Shown: positions 25,739 to 34,015 of the stretch, piece by piece | Layout: each line of letters begins with the position of its first letter | Numbering within the stretch: the stretch's first letter is position 1 | From: Dolichospermum compactum NIES-806 | GTDB taxonomy: Bacteria; Cyanobacteriota; Cyanobacteriia; Cyanobacteriales; Nostocaceae | Assembly (NCBI RefSeq): GCF_002368115.1 | Contig: NZ_AP018316.1 | Span: forward strand, 2,638,569 to 2,702,568 | DNA: 64,000 bases | Direction: 5' to 3' | Program-made: the position numbers and the translations under genes | Notes under the pieces: generated by a model | The model's database searches: none | Told to the model about the DNA's origin: nothing | What the model saw: only the letters and a program-made list of their open reading frames with translations

Positions 25739-26454
25739 ACTCCATAAATCAACAACCTTTAGCTGACTTTAAAGTTGGTGTTGATAATGTGATTTTTTCT
25801 GTAGATACTGCTCAAAATCGGCTGTTAGTTCTCTTAGTCATGCGACAGCAAGAACCATTTTTAAATGATTGGAGTCTTCCCGGTACTTTAGTTGGTCAAG
25901 GAGAATCCTTAGAAGATGCTGCTTATCGCATTATGGCTGAGAAAATAAAGGTGAATAATCTTTATTTAGAACAACTTTATACTTTTGGTGGTCCCAACCG
26001 TGACCCCAGAGAAGAAATTGATAGTTATGGAGTCCGTTATTTATCAGTTAGTTATTTTGCCTTAGTTAGATTTGAAGAAGCAGAATTAATTGCTGATAAA
26101 GTTGCTGGTATTGCTTGGTATCCCGTCAAACAATTACCACAATTAGCTTTTGACCACAATGAAATTATCACCTATGGACATAGAAGATTAAAAAATAAAT
26201 TAGAATATAGTCCCGTAGCTTTTGAAGTCTTGCCAGAAACTTTTACCTTAAACGATTTATATCAACTATATACTACCGTTTTAGGCGAAAATTTTGCAGA
26301 TTATTCTAATTTTCGAGCGCGGTTACTCAAATTAGGTTTTTTATCCGATACCAGAATTAAAGTCTCAAGAGGTGCAGGTCGTCCCGCCAGTTTGTATAAG
26401 TTTGATAAAGAAGCATTTGCACCATTTAAAGATAAACACTTAGTGTTTATTTAA
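25708..26454 (+). CDS. nrtR: NrtR-family Nudix-domain transcriptional regulator of NAD metabolism
   Basis: A 248-residue protein with an N-terminal Nudix fold (about 20-150) and a C-terminal winged-helix domain (about 160-248, ending RVSRGAGRPASLYKFDKEA-like with KVSRGAGRPASLYKFDKEAF). In the Nudix box GX5EX7REUXEEXGU the sequence is TLVGQGE-x7-RIMAEKIKV: the metal-binding RE and EE glutamates are mostly lost, as in NrtR repressors that sense ADP-ribose without hydrolysing it. Overlap with nadD and position before nadE support control of this cluster. The operator was not identified by eye. Confidence 0.85.
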   Translation: MPIRNPKKILNSINQQPLADFKVGVDNVIFSVDTAQNRLLVLLVMRQQEPFLNDWSLPGTLVGQGESLEDAAYRIMAEKIKVNNLYLEQLYTFGGPNRDPREEIDSYGVRYLSVSYFALVRFEEAELIADKVAGIAWYPVKQLPQLAFDHNEIITYGHRRLKNKLEYSPVAFEVLPETFTLNDLYQLYTTVLGENFADYSNFRARLLKLGFLSDTRIKVSRGAGRPASLYKFDKEAFAPFKDKHLVFI

Positions 26455-26589
26455 ATCCTATTCCTTCGCTTCCTTCGTGCCTTCGTGGTTCATAATCTCA
26501 TAATTTTTATAATTTATGAATCACTTCCAAACTAAAAATCTTAAAAATTAGAGGCACAACAAATTTTCCCTATTCCCTACTCCCTAACT

Positions 26590-28278
26590 ATGAAAATTGC
26601 TATCGCTCAAATTAATCCTATTATTGGTGACTTATCTGGAAATGCCCAAAAAATTCTGGAAATGTCCCAACAAGCAGCATCAGAAAATGTCCGTTTATTA
26701 TTAACACCTGAATTATCTATTTGTGGTTATCCACCTAGAGATTTATTAGTTAATCCTAGTTTTGTAGAAGCAATGGATAAAACATTGCACAAATTAGCTA
26801 AAGATTTACCAGCAAATTTAGCTGTATTAGTGGGAACTGTGGTTAAAAATTCTCAAGCGCACATTACTGGTGAGAAAAATTTATTTAATAGCATTGCTTT
26901 ATTAGAAAATGGAAAAATCCAGCAATTTTTTCATAAAAGGCTGTTACCTAATTATGATGTTTTTGATGAAAAACGCTATTTTGAACCAGGACTACAGGCA
27001 AATTATTTTAAATTAGATGATTTCAATATTGGTGTGACAATTTGCGAAGATTTATGGAATGATGAAGAATTTTGGGGTAAGCGGAGTTACGCAGTTAATC
27101 CGATTGCTGATTTAGGAAATCTAGGAGTAGATTTAATTGTTAATTTATCTGCTTCACCTTACACGGTTGGTAAACAACATCTCCGAGAAGCGATGTTAAA
27201 ACATAGTGCAGTTAATTTTCAACAACCAATTATTTATACAAACCAAGTTGGCGGAGATGATGATTTGATTTTTGATGGCCGGAGTTTTGCTTTAAATAAA
27301 CAAGGTGAAATTGTTTGTCGTGCTAAAGGTTTTATATCTGACTTTTTGACGGTTGAATTTAATAGTAATAAACAAGATTTAGAATTAGGCCATGTTTCTC
27401 CTGTTTATGAATATGAAGATGAGGAAATTTGGAATGCTTTAGTTTTGGGAGTTAAAGATTATGTGGAGAAATGTCGCTTTTCTAAAGTATTGTTGGGTTT
27501 AAGTGGGGGAGTTGATTCGGCATTAGTGGCGGCTATTGCTACTGCGGCATTAGGAAAAGAAAATGTGATTGGTGTATTAATGCCTTCTCCCTATAGTTCT
27601 GAACATTCTATTAGTGATGCTTTAGCATTAGCAGCAAGTTTAGATATTCAAACTCAGATTTTACCTATTGGGGAATTAATGCAAAGTTTTGATAAATCTC
27701 TATATGAGTTATTTGCGGGAACAGAATTTGGGATTGCGGAGGAAAATCTGCAATCTCGCATTCGTGGTAATTTATTAATGGCAATTTCTAATAAGTTTGG
27801 TTATTTGCTTTTATCTACTGGCAATAAATCGGAAGTTGCTGTTGGTTATTGCACCCTTTATGGTGATATGAATGGCGGTTTATCTGTTATTGCTGATGTT
27901 CCGAAAACTCGCGTTTATTCCCTCTGTAAATGGTTAAATTCTCATCAACAAAAAGAAGTTATTCCCGAAAATATTCTCACCAAAGCACCCAGCGCAGAAC
28001 TTAAACCGGGTCAAGTTGACCAAGATTCCCTTCCACCTTATGAAATTTTAGATGATATTCTCGACCGTTTGATTCATCAACATCAATCAGCAGCAGAAAT
28101 TATTACCGCAGGTCATGAACCGGCAATTGTAGATAGAGTATTACAATTATTATCCCGTGCGGAATTTAAACGCCGACAAGCTGCACCGGGATTAAAAATT
28201 ACTGACCGCGCTTTTGGGACTGGTTGGAGAATGCCTATTGCTAGTAGTTGGTCAGCGTTGAGGAATATAGGGGTTTAG
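26590..28278 (+). CDS. nadE: Glutamine-hydrolysing NAD+ synthetase
   Basis: A 562-residue two-domain enzyme that makes NAD+ from deamido-NAD+, ATP and glutamine. The N-terminal amidase of the nitrilase fold has E41 (TPELSICGYPPR), K116 (FHKRLLPNY) and C152 (TICEDLWND) as catalytic triad. The C-terminal synthetase has the ATP pyrophosphatase P-loop LSGGVDSAL (304-312), STGNKSEVAVGYCTLYGDM and RRQAAPGLKITDRAFG. It is complete and normal in length. It is the last gene of the pncB-nadD-nrtR-nadE cluster, 135 bases after nrtR. Confidence 0.95.
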   Translation: MKIAIAQINPIIGDLSGNAQKILEMSQQAASENVRLLLTPELSICGYPPRDLLVNPSFVEAMDKTLHKLAKDLPANLAVLVGTVVKNSQAHITGEKNLFNSIALLENGKIQQFFHKRLLPNYDVFDEKRYFEPGLQANYFKLDDFNIGVTICEDLWNDEEFWGKRSYAVNPIADLGNLGVDLIVNLSASPYTVGKQHLREAMLKHSAVNFQQPIIYTNQVGGDDDLIFDGRSFALNKQGEIVCRAKGFISDFLTVEFNSNKQDLELGHVSPVYEYEDEEIWNALVLGVKDYVEKCRFSKVLLGLSGGVDSALVAAIATAALGKENVIGVLMPSPYSSEHSISDALALAASLDIQTQILPIGELMQSFDKSLYELFAGTEFGIAEENLQSRIRGNLLMAISNKFGYLLLSTGNKSEVAVGYCTLYGDMNGGLSVIADVPKTRVYSLCKWLNSHQQKEVIPENILTKAPSAELKPGQVDQDSLPPYEILDDILDRLIHQHQSAAEIITAGHEPAIVDRVLQLLSRAEFKRRQAAPGLKITDRAFGTGWRMPIASSWSALRNIGV

Positions 28279-28296
28279 CACTGTTTTCCACAACTG

Positions 28297-28345
28297 CCAG
28301 GGAATAAATTCCCTGTCTCATAGTTCAAGTCCGTTAAAACGGACT
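28297..28345. repeat. Dispersed double-hairpin repeat, copy 2
   Basis: CCAGGGAATAAATTCCCTG plus AGTCCGTTAAAACGGACT, the same unit as at 2396 and 51373. It lies 19 bases after the nadE stop and may act as a terminator hairpin, but it lacks a T run. A TGCGTAAGTCCT end follows at 28376. Confidence 0.75.
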
Positions 28346-28390
28346 AATAAATTTTCCTATGGCGGTATTGACAGTTGCGTAAGTCCTGAA

Positions 28391-29239
28391 TTACTGCTTT
28401 TGTAACCACCCTTCCAAATCGGCCACAGTGGTAAAATCCAATAGGACATCACATAAATCTTCAATCTGTACCAAGGATAATCCCTGAACCTGCGACAACA
28501 ACTTATCAGGAATATTACCCAACCGCCGATTTAGCTGTCTGAGGGCGATTGATAAGGCTTCTTCCCCTTTCCCTTCTTCTTTCCCTTCTTCTTTCCCTTG
28601 TTCCTTGGCTTCCAGTATCGCTCTTGGCTCTTCTAAATCTAATCCCAACATGGTTATAATCTCCTTTCGACTCAGTTTAGTAAACTTGTAAACAATAATC
28701 GTCGTGATTAAATCTATTATCGCTGCTTCTGACTGTTTCCGCGCCTCAGCTAACAAAAACTTTGCTGTTTCTATTGCTTCAGCATCTTCCTTAATCGTCA
28801 GCAACATCAAACCTAAGCCTAACGGTTGCTGTTGTACATCCCCCAATTCATCCAAATATACTCTACGAACCTGATCACCTGCTAACAAAGACCGATGAAT
28901 TTTTAAATTTGATGGTTCTAAACTCCGCGAACCAAAAATTATCACACCATACCAATCATCATAACGAATAGAATGGCGATGGAGAAACAGCGATAATTCT
29001 GAAAAAAAGCGAAAATATAAATTCTCATCTTTTTGAAACTGCACTTCGGCAAAAAACACCACTTGAGAAACTGCATTAGCTGGAGGTAGAAACACCCCAT
29101 CAATTCGGAAAGCTGTTTCTTTAACTTCCACCGATTCAAATTGATAATTGTCGGCTCCTGCTGGTGGTTCATCTACTAATTCAAACAACAAACTCGGAAA
29201 TTGTTTGAACAATTTATAGAAAATAGAATCCCGTCGCAT
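28391..29239 (-). CDS. Rpn/DUF2887-DUF4351 family PD-(D/E)XK nuclease-like protein
   Basis: A 282-residue cyanobacterial protein. The N-terminal domain has MRRDSIFYKLFKQFPSLLFE, FRIDGVFLPP and VVFFAEVQFQKDENLYFR: D-x(n)-E-x-Q positions of a PD-(D/E)XK fold related to recombination-promoting (Rpn) and transposase-like nucleases. After a Gly/Glu-rich linker (KEQGKEEGKEEGKGEE) comes DUF4351 (ALRQLNRRLGNIPDKLLSQV, IEDLCDVLLDF). Such genes occur in many paralogues in cyanobacteria. The role is unknown. Confidence 0.85.
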   Translation of the reverse strand: MRRDSIFYKLFKQFPSLLFELVDEPPAGADNYQFESVEVKETAFRIDGVFLPPANAVSQVVFFAEVQFQKDENLYFRFFSELSLFLHRHSIRYDDWYGVIIFGSRSLEPSNLKIHRSLLAGDQVRRVYLDELGDVQQQPLGLGLMLLTIKEDAEAIETAKFLLAEARKQSEAAIIDLITTIIVYKFTKLSRKEIITMLGLDLEEPRAILEAKEQGKEEGKEEGKGEEALSIALRQLNRRLGNIPDKLLSQVQGLSLVQIEDLCDVLLDFTTVADLEGWLQKQ

Positions 29240-29299
29240 TATTAATGAAAATTCTACTGTATAATAATTATATTTAATTTGTAAATACTGAGGGGTTTA

Positions 29300-29329
29300 G
29301 ATCCCCGACTTCTTGAAGAAGTCGGGGAT
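29300..29329. repeat. GATCCCCGACTTCTT palindrome
   Basis: A perfect 30-bp palindrome, GATCCCCGACTTCTT and its complement. A diverged copy lies at 54940-54969. It lies upstream of the DUF2887 gene and could fold into a hairpin. Confidence 0.7.
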
Positions 29330-29578
29330 ATGTAAATCTACGTAATAATCAGGTTTTCTATTGGGAATTTTTGTAATAAATTGAAGCAGATATAATTCAA
29401 AAATTGAGCGATCGCACTTTTACAGATATTAAAATCCTCTCTAAGTAGGTGGGCGTTAAAAATTGTCGTTGGGGCAAGGGAACAGGGAACTCTTAACTGG
29501 GAACAGGAAGAGAGTTTTGAGTGATTTTACTTTTCTTCACATACCTTTAAATTTTTCTGTTCACCTACTTATTATTGG

Positions 29579-29720
29579 AGTTTAGACTAAATCTTTTTTT
29601 GTAGGCTCAACCCCTTGCTGTATAAGGTTTATGACTTACAAGACGTAGAATAACTTGGAAACCCTTAAAGCCTCGCCTACAGAGACTTTGGCGGATTAGG
29701 AGGGGAAATTAGTCTAAACT
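29579..29720. mobile_element. 142-bp MITE-like element
   Basis: The ends AGTTTAGACTAA and TTAGTCTAAACT are perfect 12-bp inverted repeats. No target duplication is clear. No coding potential. Confidence 0.65.
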
Positions 29721-29874
29721 TCAGTTATTACTGAAAAAAGCTATAGTGGCTGGTTTCATATTCAAAATCTTGACCTCAACAAAGTCAGTGGGGACTCGTT
29801 AATCAATCCCCTTACCAACGAACTGGAATCAGAAAATATTGCTGAACTTACAGAACTCTATGTTCCCTCTTACC
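29721..29874 (+). pseudogene. Short open gene remnant between a MITE and the next gene
   Basis: A frame open from 29716 reads SYSGWFHIQNLDLNKVSGDS, then LINPLTNELESENIAEL and TELYVPSYP, a protein-like composition with no start codon. It runs into the 3' end of the convergent ABC gene. The family was not recognised. The MITE lies directly at its 5' side. Confidence 0.35.
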
Positions 29875-31149
29875 CTATTTTTGAAATATTGCTAATTCGG
29901 TTTTGGGGTCAAAAAAATGCAGTTTCTCAGGAGTTAAAGATAGCCAAAGTTGCTCACCTATGGTGATAAATCTATCGGGGGGAACTCGAACTTGTAAAGT
30001 TTGTCCGTCTGGATTTTGTAAATCAGGATCGGCAATTTTTACAGATAAAAAAGTGTCATTTCCTAAGTTTTCTACTAAATCTACTTTAACTGGTAAATTT
30101 TTAGTAGCAGGTACACCTAAAATTAGATGTTCTGGACGAATACCTAACATTAAAGTTTGTCCGTCGTATTTTTGTAACGCACTTCCCCACACATCTGGGA
30201 GAGTGAAGCGGAAATTTGCATGGGTAATTAATAAAGGTGCGTGAAACTCTACAGGGATAAAATTCATGGGTGGAGAACCGATAAATCCCGCAACAAAACG
30301 ATTAGCAGGACGGTTATATAGTTCTAATGGGGCGGCAACTTGCTGGATTTTACCTTCTGACATAATCGCAATGCGATCGCCCATTGTCATCGCTTCAGTT
30401 TGATCATGGGTAACATAAATTGTCGTTATCCCCAATTGACGTTGCAATTTAACAATTTGACTCCGGGTTTCCGCCCGTAATTTAGCGTCCAAATTAGATA
30501 ATGGTTCATCCATGAGGAATACTTGGGGATTGCGGGCGATCGCTCGTCCTAATGCTACCCGTTGTCTTTGTCCCCCGGAAAGTTGTTTGGGTAAACGATT
30601 TAACAAAGTTTCAATTTGCAATAAACCCGCAACTTTTTGGACTCGTTCATCTACAATTCTTTCCTTAGCAGAAATATATCGCAATCCTCTAGGTAACTTT
30701 TTTGTTACTCCTACCAGTAAATTCTCGCCCCATTGAGCAAATCTTTTTTTGCCAAATTCCGCATCTGGAAACTGACGACGCAAGCCAAAAGCGATGTTGT
30801 CATATACAGTCATGTGGGGGTAAAGTGCGTAACTTTGAAACACCATAGCGATGTCTCTGGCTTTAGGAGGTAAATCATTAATCAAGCGAAGCCCTGCGGG
30901 CGCACTAGCACTATCGCCTACGGAAATATTACCACCAGTCATCACCTCCAAGCCAGCAATTAACCTCAGCAGCGTACTTTTACCGCAGCCGGAAGGTCCC
31001 ACCAGCACCATAAACTCACCATCAGCAATGGTTAAATTAATCCGTCGCAAGACACTTACACCATCTGTACCGTCTTGTTGCGCCTTTGCACCTTCCCCAC
31101 CGCGACTGGGAAAACTTTTATAAACGTTTTCTAATACAACTTGTGCCAC
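29875..31149 (-). CDS. MalK/UgpC-type sugar ABC transporter ATP-binding protein
   Basis: A 424-residue ATPase. Walker A is GPSGCGKST (51-59), the signature LSGGQRQRVALGRA (190-203), Walker B VFLMDEPLSNLDA, and the H-loop YVTHDQTEA. The C-terminal TOBE/OB regulatory domains (GIRPEHL) mark the MalK/UgpC/MsiK group that energises sugar or glycerol-phosphate importers. It is longer than usual for two reasons: residues about 80-88 (SASAPAGLR) are an extra piece encoded by a GC-rich dispersed repeat, and residues about 125-163 are an insertion before the helical signature region. No permease or binding-protein genes are next to it, so it may serve distant transporters. Confidence 0.9.
   Translation of the reverse strand: MAQVVLENVYKSFPSRGGEGAKAQQDGTDGVSVLRRINLTIADGEFMVLVGPSGCGKSTLLRLIAGLEVMTGGNISVGDSASAPAGLRLINDLPPKARDIAMVFQSYALYPHMTVYDNIAFGLRRQFPDAEFGKKRFAQWGENLLVGVTKKLPRGLRYISAKERIVDERVQKVAGLLQIETLLNRLPKQLSGGQRQRVALGRAIARNPQVFLMDEPLSNLDAKLRAETRSQIVKLQRQLGITTIYVTHDQTEAMTMGDRIAIMSEGKIQQVAAPLELYNRPANRFVAGFIGSPPMNFIPVEFHAPLLITHANFRFTLPDVWGSALQKYDGQTLMLGIRPEHLILGVPATKNLPVKVDLVENLGNDTFLSVKIADPDLQNPDGQTLQVRVPPDRFITIGEQLWLSLTPEKLHFFDPKTELAIFQK
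30888..30916. repeat. Small dispersed repeat inserted in frame in the ABC ATPase gene
   Basis: The GC-rich stretch agcgaagccctgcgggcgca through tatcgcctac encodes the extra residues SASAPAGLR between GGNISVGD and LINDLPPK, which are contiguous in typical MalK proteins. Similar gcgaagc/gcttcgc/gcgctac motifs recur at 5847, 38584, 47350 and 51585-51735. Confidence 0.55.
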
Positions 31150-31240
31150 AAAAATTCACTTTAAAATTTATTAGTTTGTAGAGGCGGAATTTTTCCACCC
31201 ATACATTACATATTATACATTGTTTATTTCACCACAAATT

Positions 31241-32389
31241 CTATGAGTTGAGTATTATTGATTCTAACAATTCTTGAATTTGCTGATTAATAATATTTAC
31301 ATCAAAACGTTCACTAGCAATAATTCGGGCATTATTGGCAATATTCGCAGTTTTTGCCGATTTTTGCCGACAATTATGAATCATTCGGGCTAATTCTTGA
31401 GATTCTCCAGGTGTAACCAAAAAACCATTAATCCCATCTTCCACTAATTCCATCGCACCACCAGCTTCAGCCGCAATCACAGGCTTACCACACAGCATAG
31501 CCTCAACAATAACCCTGCCAAAAGGTTCAGGTGCAGTAGAGGTATGGGTAATTAAATCACACATTGTCATTAATTGCGGAATATCCGCGCGAAAACCTAA
31601 AAACTTAACTTGATGTTCCAGTCCTAATGCAGTTACTTTTTGGTGTAAATCATGAACATATTCCTGTTCACCAAATAAAGCATCACCAACTAGAATTACG
31701 ACCACATCTTGTGGACATTGGGAAAGCGCATCAATTAAAATATGCTGTCCCTTCCAAGGAGAAAGGCGGCTAAAATGTCCAATCACAAACTTATCTTCTA
31801 ACTTGAGATTTTCTCTTAAATTTCTAACTTCTAATTCATCAACTTCATAATTTTTTGCCGCAAAACCATTATAAACAACCCGAACTAGATCCGGTCTCCC
31901 TCCAGCTTCTAAAAATGCCATCTTACTAGCTTGAGAATTAGCAATCACCAAAGTAGCACAACGATTAATTAAATTAACAGCAACTTGCAAATTAGTTTTA
32001 CTAAAATGTTCTAAAGAAAGAATATCATGTAAATGATAAACCAAAGGACGACGAGCCAAAAAACTAGCTACAGCCCCCACCACTAAAGCCTTTTGAGTAT
32101 TAGCATAAATTAAATCATATTTCTTTGCCAGTTGCACAACCTGATTAATTAAAGGAATTATTTGCCCTAAACTACCTAATGCTTGAAACAAACCACTTTG
32201 TTTACCAACTTTAATAGCTTGAGTTTTCAAAACCTCCACAGGAACTTGATTTTCTTCCAGTAACTTTCTAAAATCACCATCTGCAAATAAACCAACCAGA
32301 GCATTTTTTCCATAAGGTTTAGCAATATCAACTAAACACAACTCAGCACCACCGGGTTTACCACTTTGGTCTAAAAATAGAATTTTCAT
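31241..32389 (-). CDS. GT4 family glycosyltransferase
   Basis: A 382-residue GT-B enzyme. MKILFLDQSGKPGGAELCL is the N-terminal strand and glycine loop, FVIGHFSRLSPWKGQHILIDAL begins the donor-binding half, and PEPFGRVIVEAMLCGKPVIA carries the E-x7-E motif with EAGGAMELV after it. It lies 19 bases after another GT4 gene on the same strand, so the two are probably co-transcribed. Substrates are not readable. Confidence 0.9.
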   Translation of the reverse strand: MKILFLDQSGKPGGAELCLVDIAKPYGKNALVGLFADGDFRKLLEENQVPVEVLKTQAIKVGKQSGLFQALGSLGQIIPLINQVVQLAKKYDLIYANTQKALVVGAVASFLARRPLVYHLHDILSLEHFSKTNLQVAVNLINRCATLVIANSQASKMAFLEAGGRPDLVRVVYNGFAAKNYEVDELEVRNLRENLKLEDKFVIGHFSRLSPWKGQHILIDALSQCPQDVVVILVGDALFGEQEYVHDLHQKVTALGLEHQVKFLGFRADIPQLMTMCDLITHTSTAPEPFGRVIVEAMLCGKPVIAAEAGGAMELVEDGINGFLVTPGESQELARMIHNCRQKSAKTANIANNARIIASERFDVNIINQQIQELLESIILNS

Positions 32390-32407
32390 ACAATTTTCAT
32401 CATCAAT

Positions 32408-33577
32408 TTAAGCTAAAATAACTTGCCGCACCTGTTGGGCAATATTCGTCCAATTATAATTTTTAATCGTGTAATCACGACATTCTTCCCTAGCAGGTAA
32501 AGGCATTTTTCCTAACATAAATTGTGCTAATTTATCAGCAATACTTTCCACAGTAATCGCCTCAGTAATTAAATCTGGAGAAAATTTCTCTAAGATTTCT
32601 GGCATTCCCCCCACAGGAGTGCATAAAACAGGAGTACCACAGGCTAAAGACTCCACAATAGCTAATCCAAACCCTTCAAAAGATTGACTCGGCATCACCG
32701 TTAAATCAGCCGCTTGATAAGCCACAGGTAAATCACTTTCCGGTAAAAAACCTAAAAATTGGACATTATTTTCCAAGCCTAATTCTCTAGCCTGTTGTTG
32801 TAGTAAAGCTTGAATATGTCCCCGTCCAGCTATCGCTAACCAAACATCAGGAATGCCAGCTTTAATCATAGCTACAGCTTGCAATAATTTATCAATTCCC
32901 ATGCGATGAACTAAGCGACGGGAAGTAAATAATATCGGCCGATTAGTTGGCCACCCTAGTTTGATTCTAGCCTCTTGACGTGATAAATTATTCTGAAAAT
33001 GATTAATATCAACTCCACCGGGAATAATATTAATTTTCTGCCAAGGAATTTGGTATTTTTGATGAAGGATTTGACCAAAAGCTTTACTAAGAACAATAAA
33101 GCGATCGCACCGATTATAAGTGCTTTGTTCTATTAGTTGTTCCTTTAACCACACACTAAATTTCTGATTAACTACTTCTTCCTGACTTTCCGAAGCCCAA
33201 GGCCCATGAAAATTAAAAGTAATCGGTACTCCTTTAGGCAAAATATCTAAAATTGGAAAACTATATAATGCAAAATGGAGATTGATTGCATCAGGCTTAC
33301 CTAATCTTGTTTTCTTAAAATTATTACGAATTGACCATAACCGAGAACTAATCTTACTATTTGGATCAGCTAAATTAGTCAACTTAATCTGTGTATTTTT
33401 AGCATCTACAGGTAAACCCACTCCACATAATTCTACTTGGTCTTGAGATGCTGCTAATTTATGAGTTAGTTCATAAATATACCGTTCCAATCCTCCAGGA
33501 TGGCTAGGAAACCAACCCGTACCTAACGTTAGAATAGATGCCGATGGTGAACTTAATTTTATATCTTTACCCTTCAC
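32408..33577 (-). CDS. GT4 family glycosyltransferase
   Basis: A 389-residue GT-B enzyme. TLGTGWFPSHPGGLERYIYE is the N-terminal glycine-rich acceptor loop. RPILFTSRRLVHRMGIDKLL begins the C-terminal half, and SQSFEGFGLAIVESLACGTP holds the E-x7-E motif. It is the first gene of a two-gene glycosyltransferase unit. The HDFHGPWA-like NFHGPWASESQ segment resembles enzymes acting in exopolysaccharide synthesis, which is inference only. Confidence 0.9.
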   Translation of the reverse strand: MKGKDIKLSSPSASILTLGTGWFPSHPGGLERYIYELTHKLAASQDQVELCGVGLPVDAKNTQIKLTNLADPNSKISSRLWSIRNNFKKTRLGKPDAINLHFALYSFPILDILPKGVPITFNFHGPWASESQEEVVNQKFSVWLKEQLIEQSTYNRCDRFIVLSKAFGQILHQKYQIPWQKINIIPGGVDINHFQNNLSRQEARIKLGWPTNRPILFTSRRLVHRMGIDKLLQAVAMIKAGIPDVWLAIAGRGHIQALLQQQARELGLENNVQFLGFLPESDLPVAYQAADLTVMPSQSFEGFGLAIVESLACGTPVLCTPVGGMPEILEKFSPDLITEAITVESIADKLAQFMLGKMPLPAREECRDYTIKNYNWTNIAQQVRQVILA

Positions 33578-34015
33578 GTAATTATCTCCCCTTTGATAGA
33601 TAAATTGAGATTAGTTATTTTGATTTACGCTTTTATTTATTTTGCCAATGCCAAGATAATTTATTTTCAGCATGATCTTTTAATACGACGCTGAGAATCA
33701 AAACCAGTTTAAATATAAAAATTATTCCATTTCCACAAATAAAATACATCAAAAAAATATATTTGCATAACAAATTATAGATATGTATATCAGTATCAAT
33801 TCAGTGAGATGTGAGATATATTCAGAAAATCATAAAACCCGTAGGGGCGGGGTTTCCCCGCTATATAAACGTTTTTCGTGAACTCAGAAATATTACTATC
33901 ATTAATTCGTAAAAAAGTTATATTTTATCTAAAAATTAGCAATCTTAGCAGCATTGAGTATAATTTTTTTTTATTTTAAAACTATATGTTATTAATAAAG
34001 TTTTGATGAAATTAA
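33578..34015. other. Long divergent intergenic region
   Basis: AT-rich DNA between divergent genes, so it must hold both promoters, but no clear element could be fixed by eye. Positions 33840-33864 hold a CCCGTAGGGGCGGGGTTTCC palindromic repeat related to 36372-36390. Confidence 0.4.
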
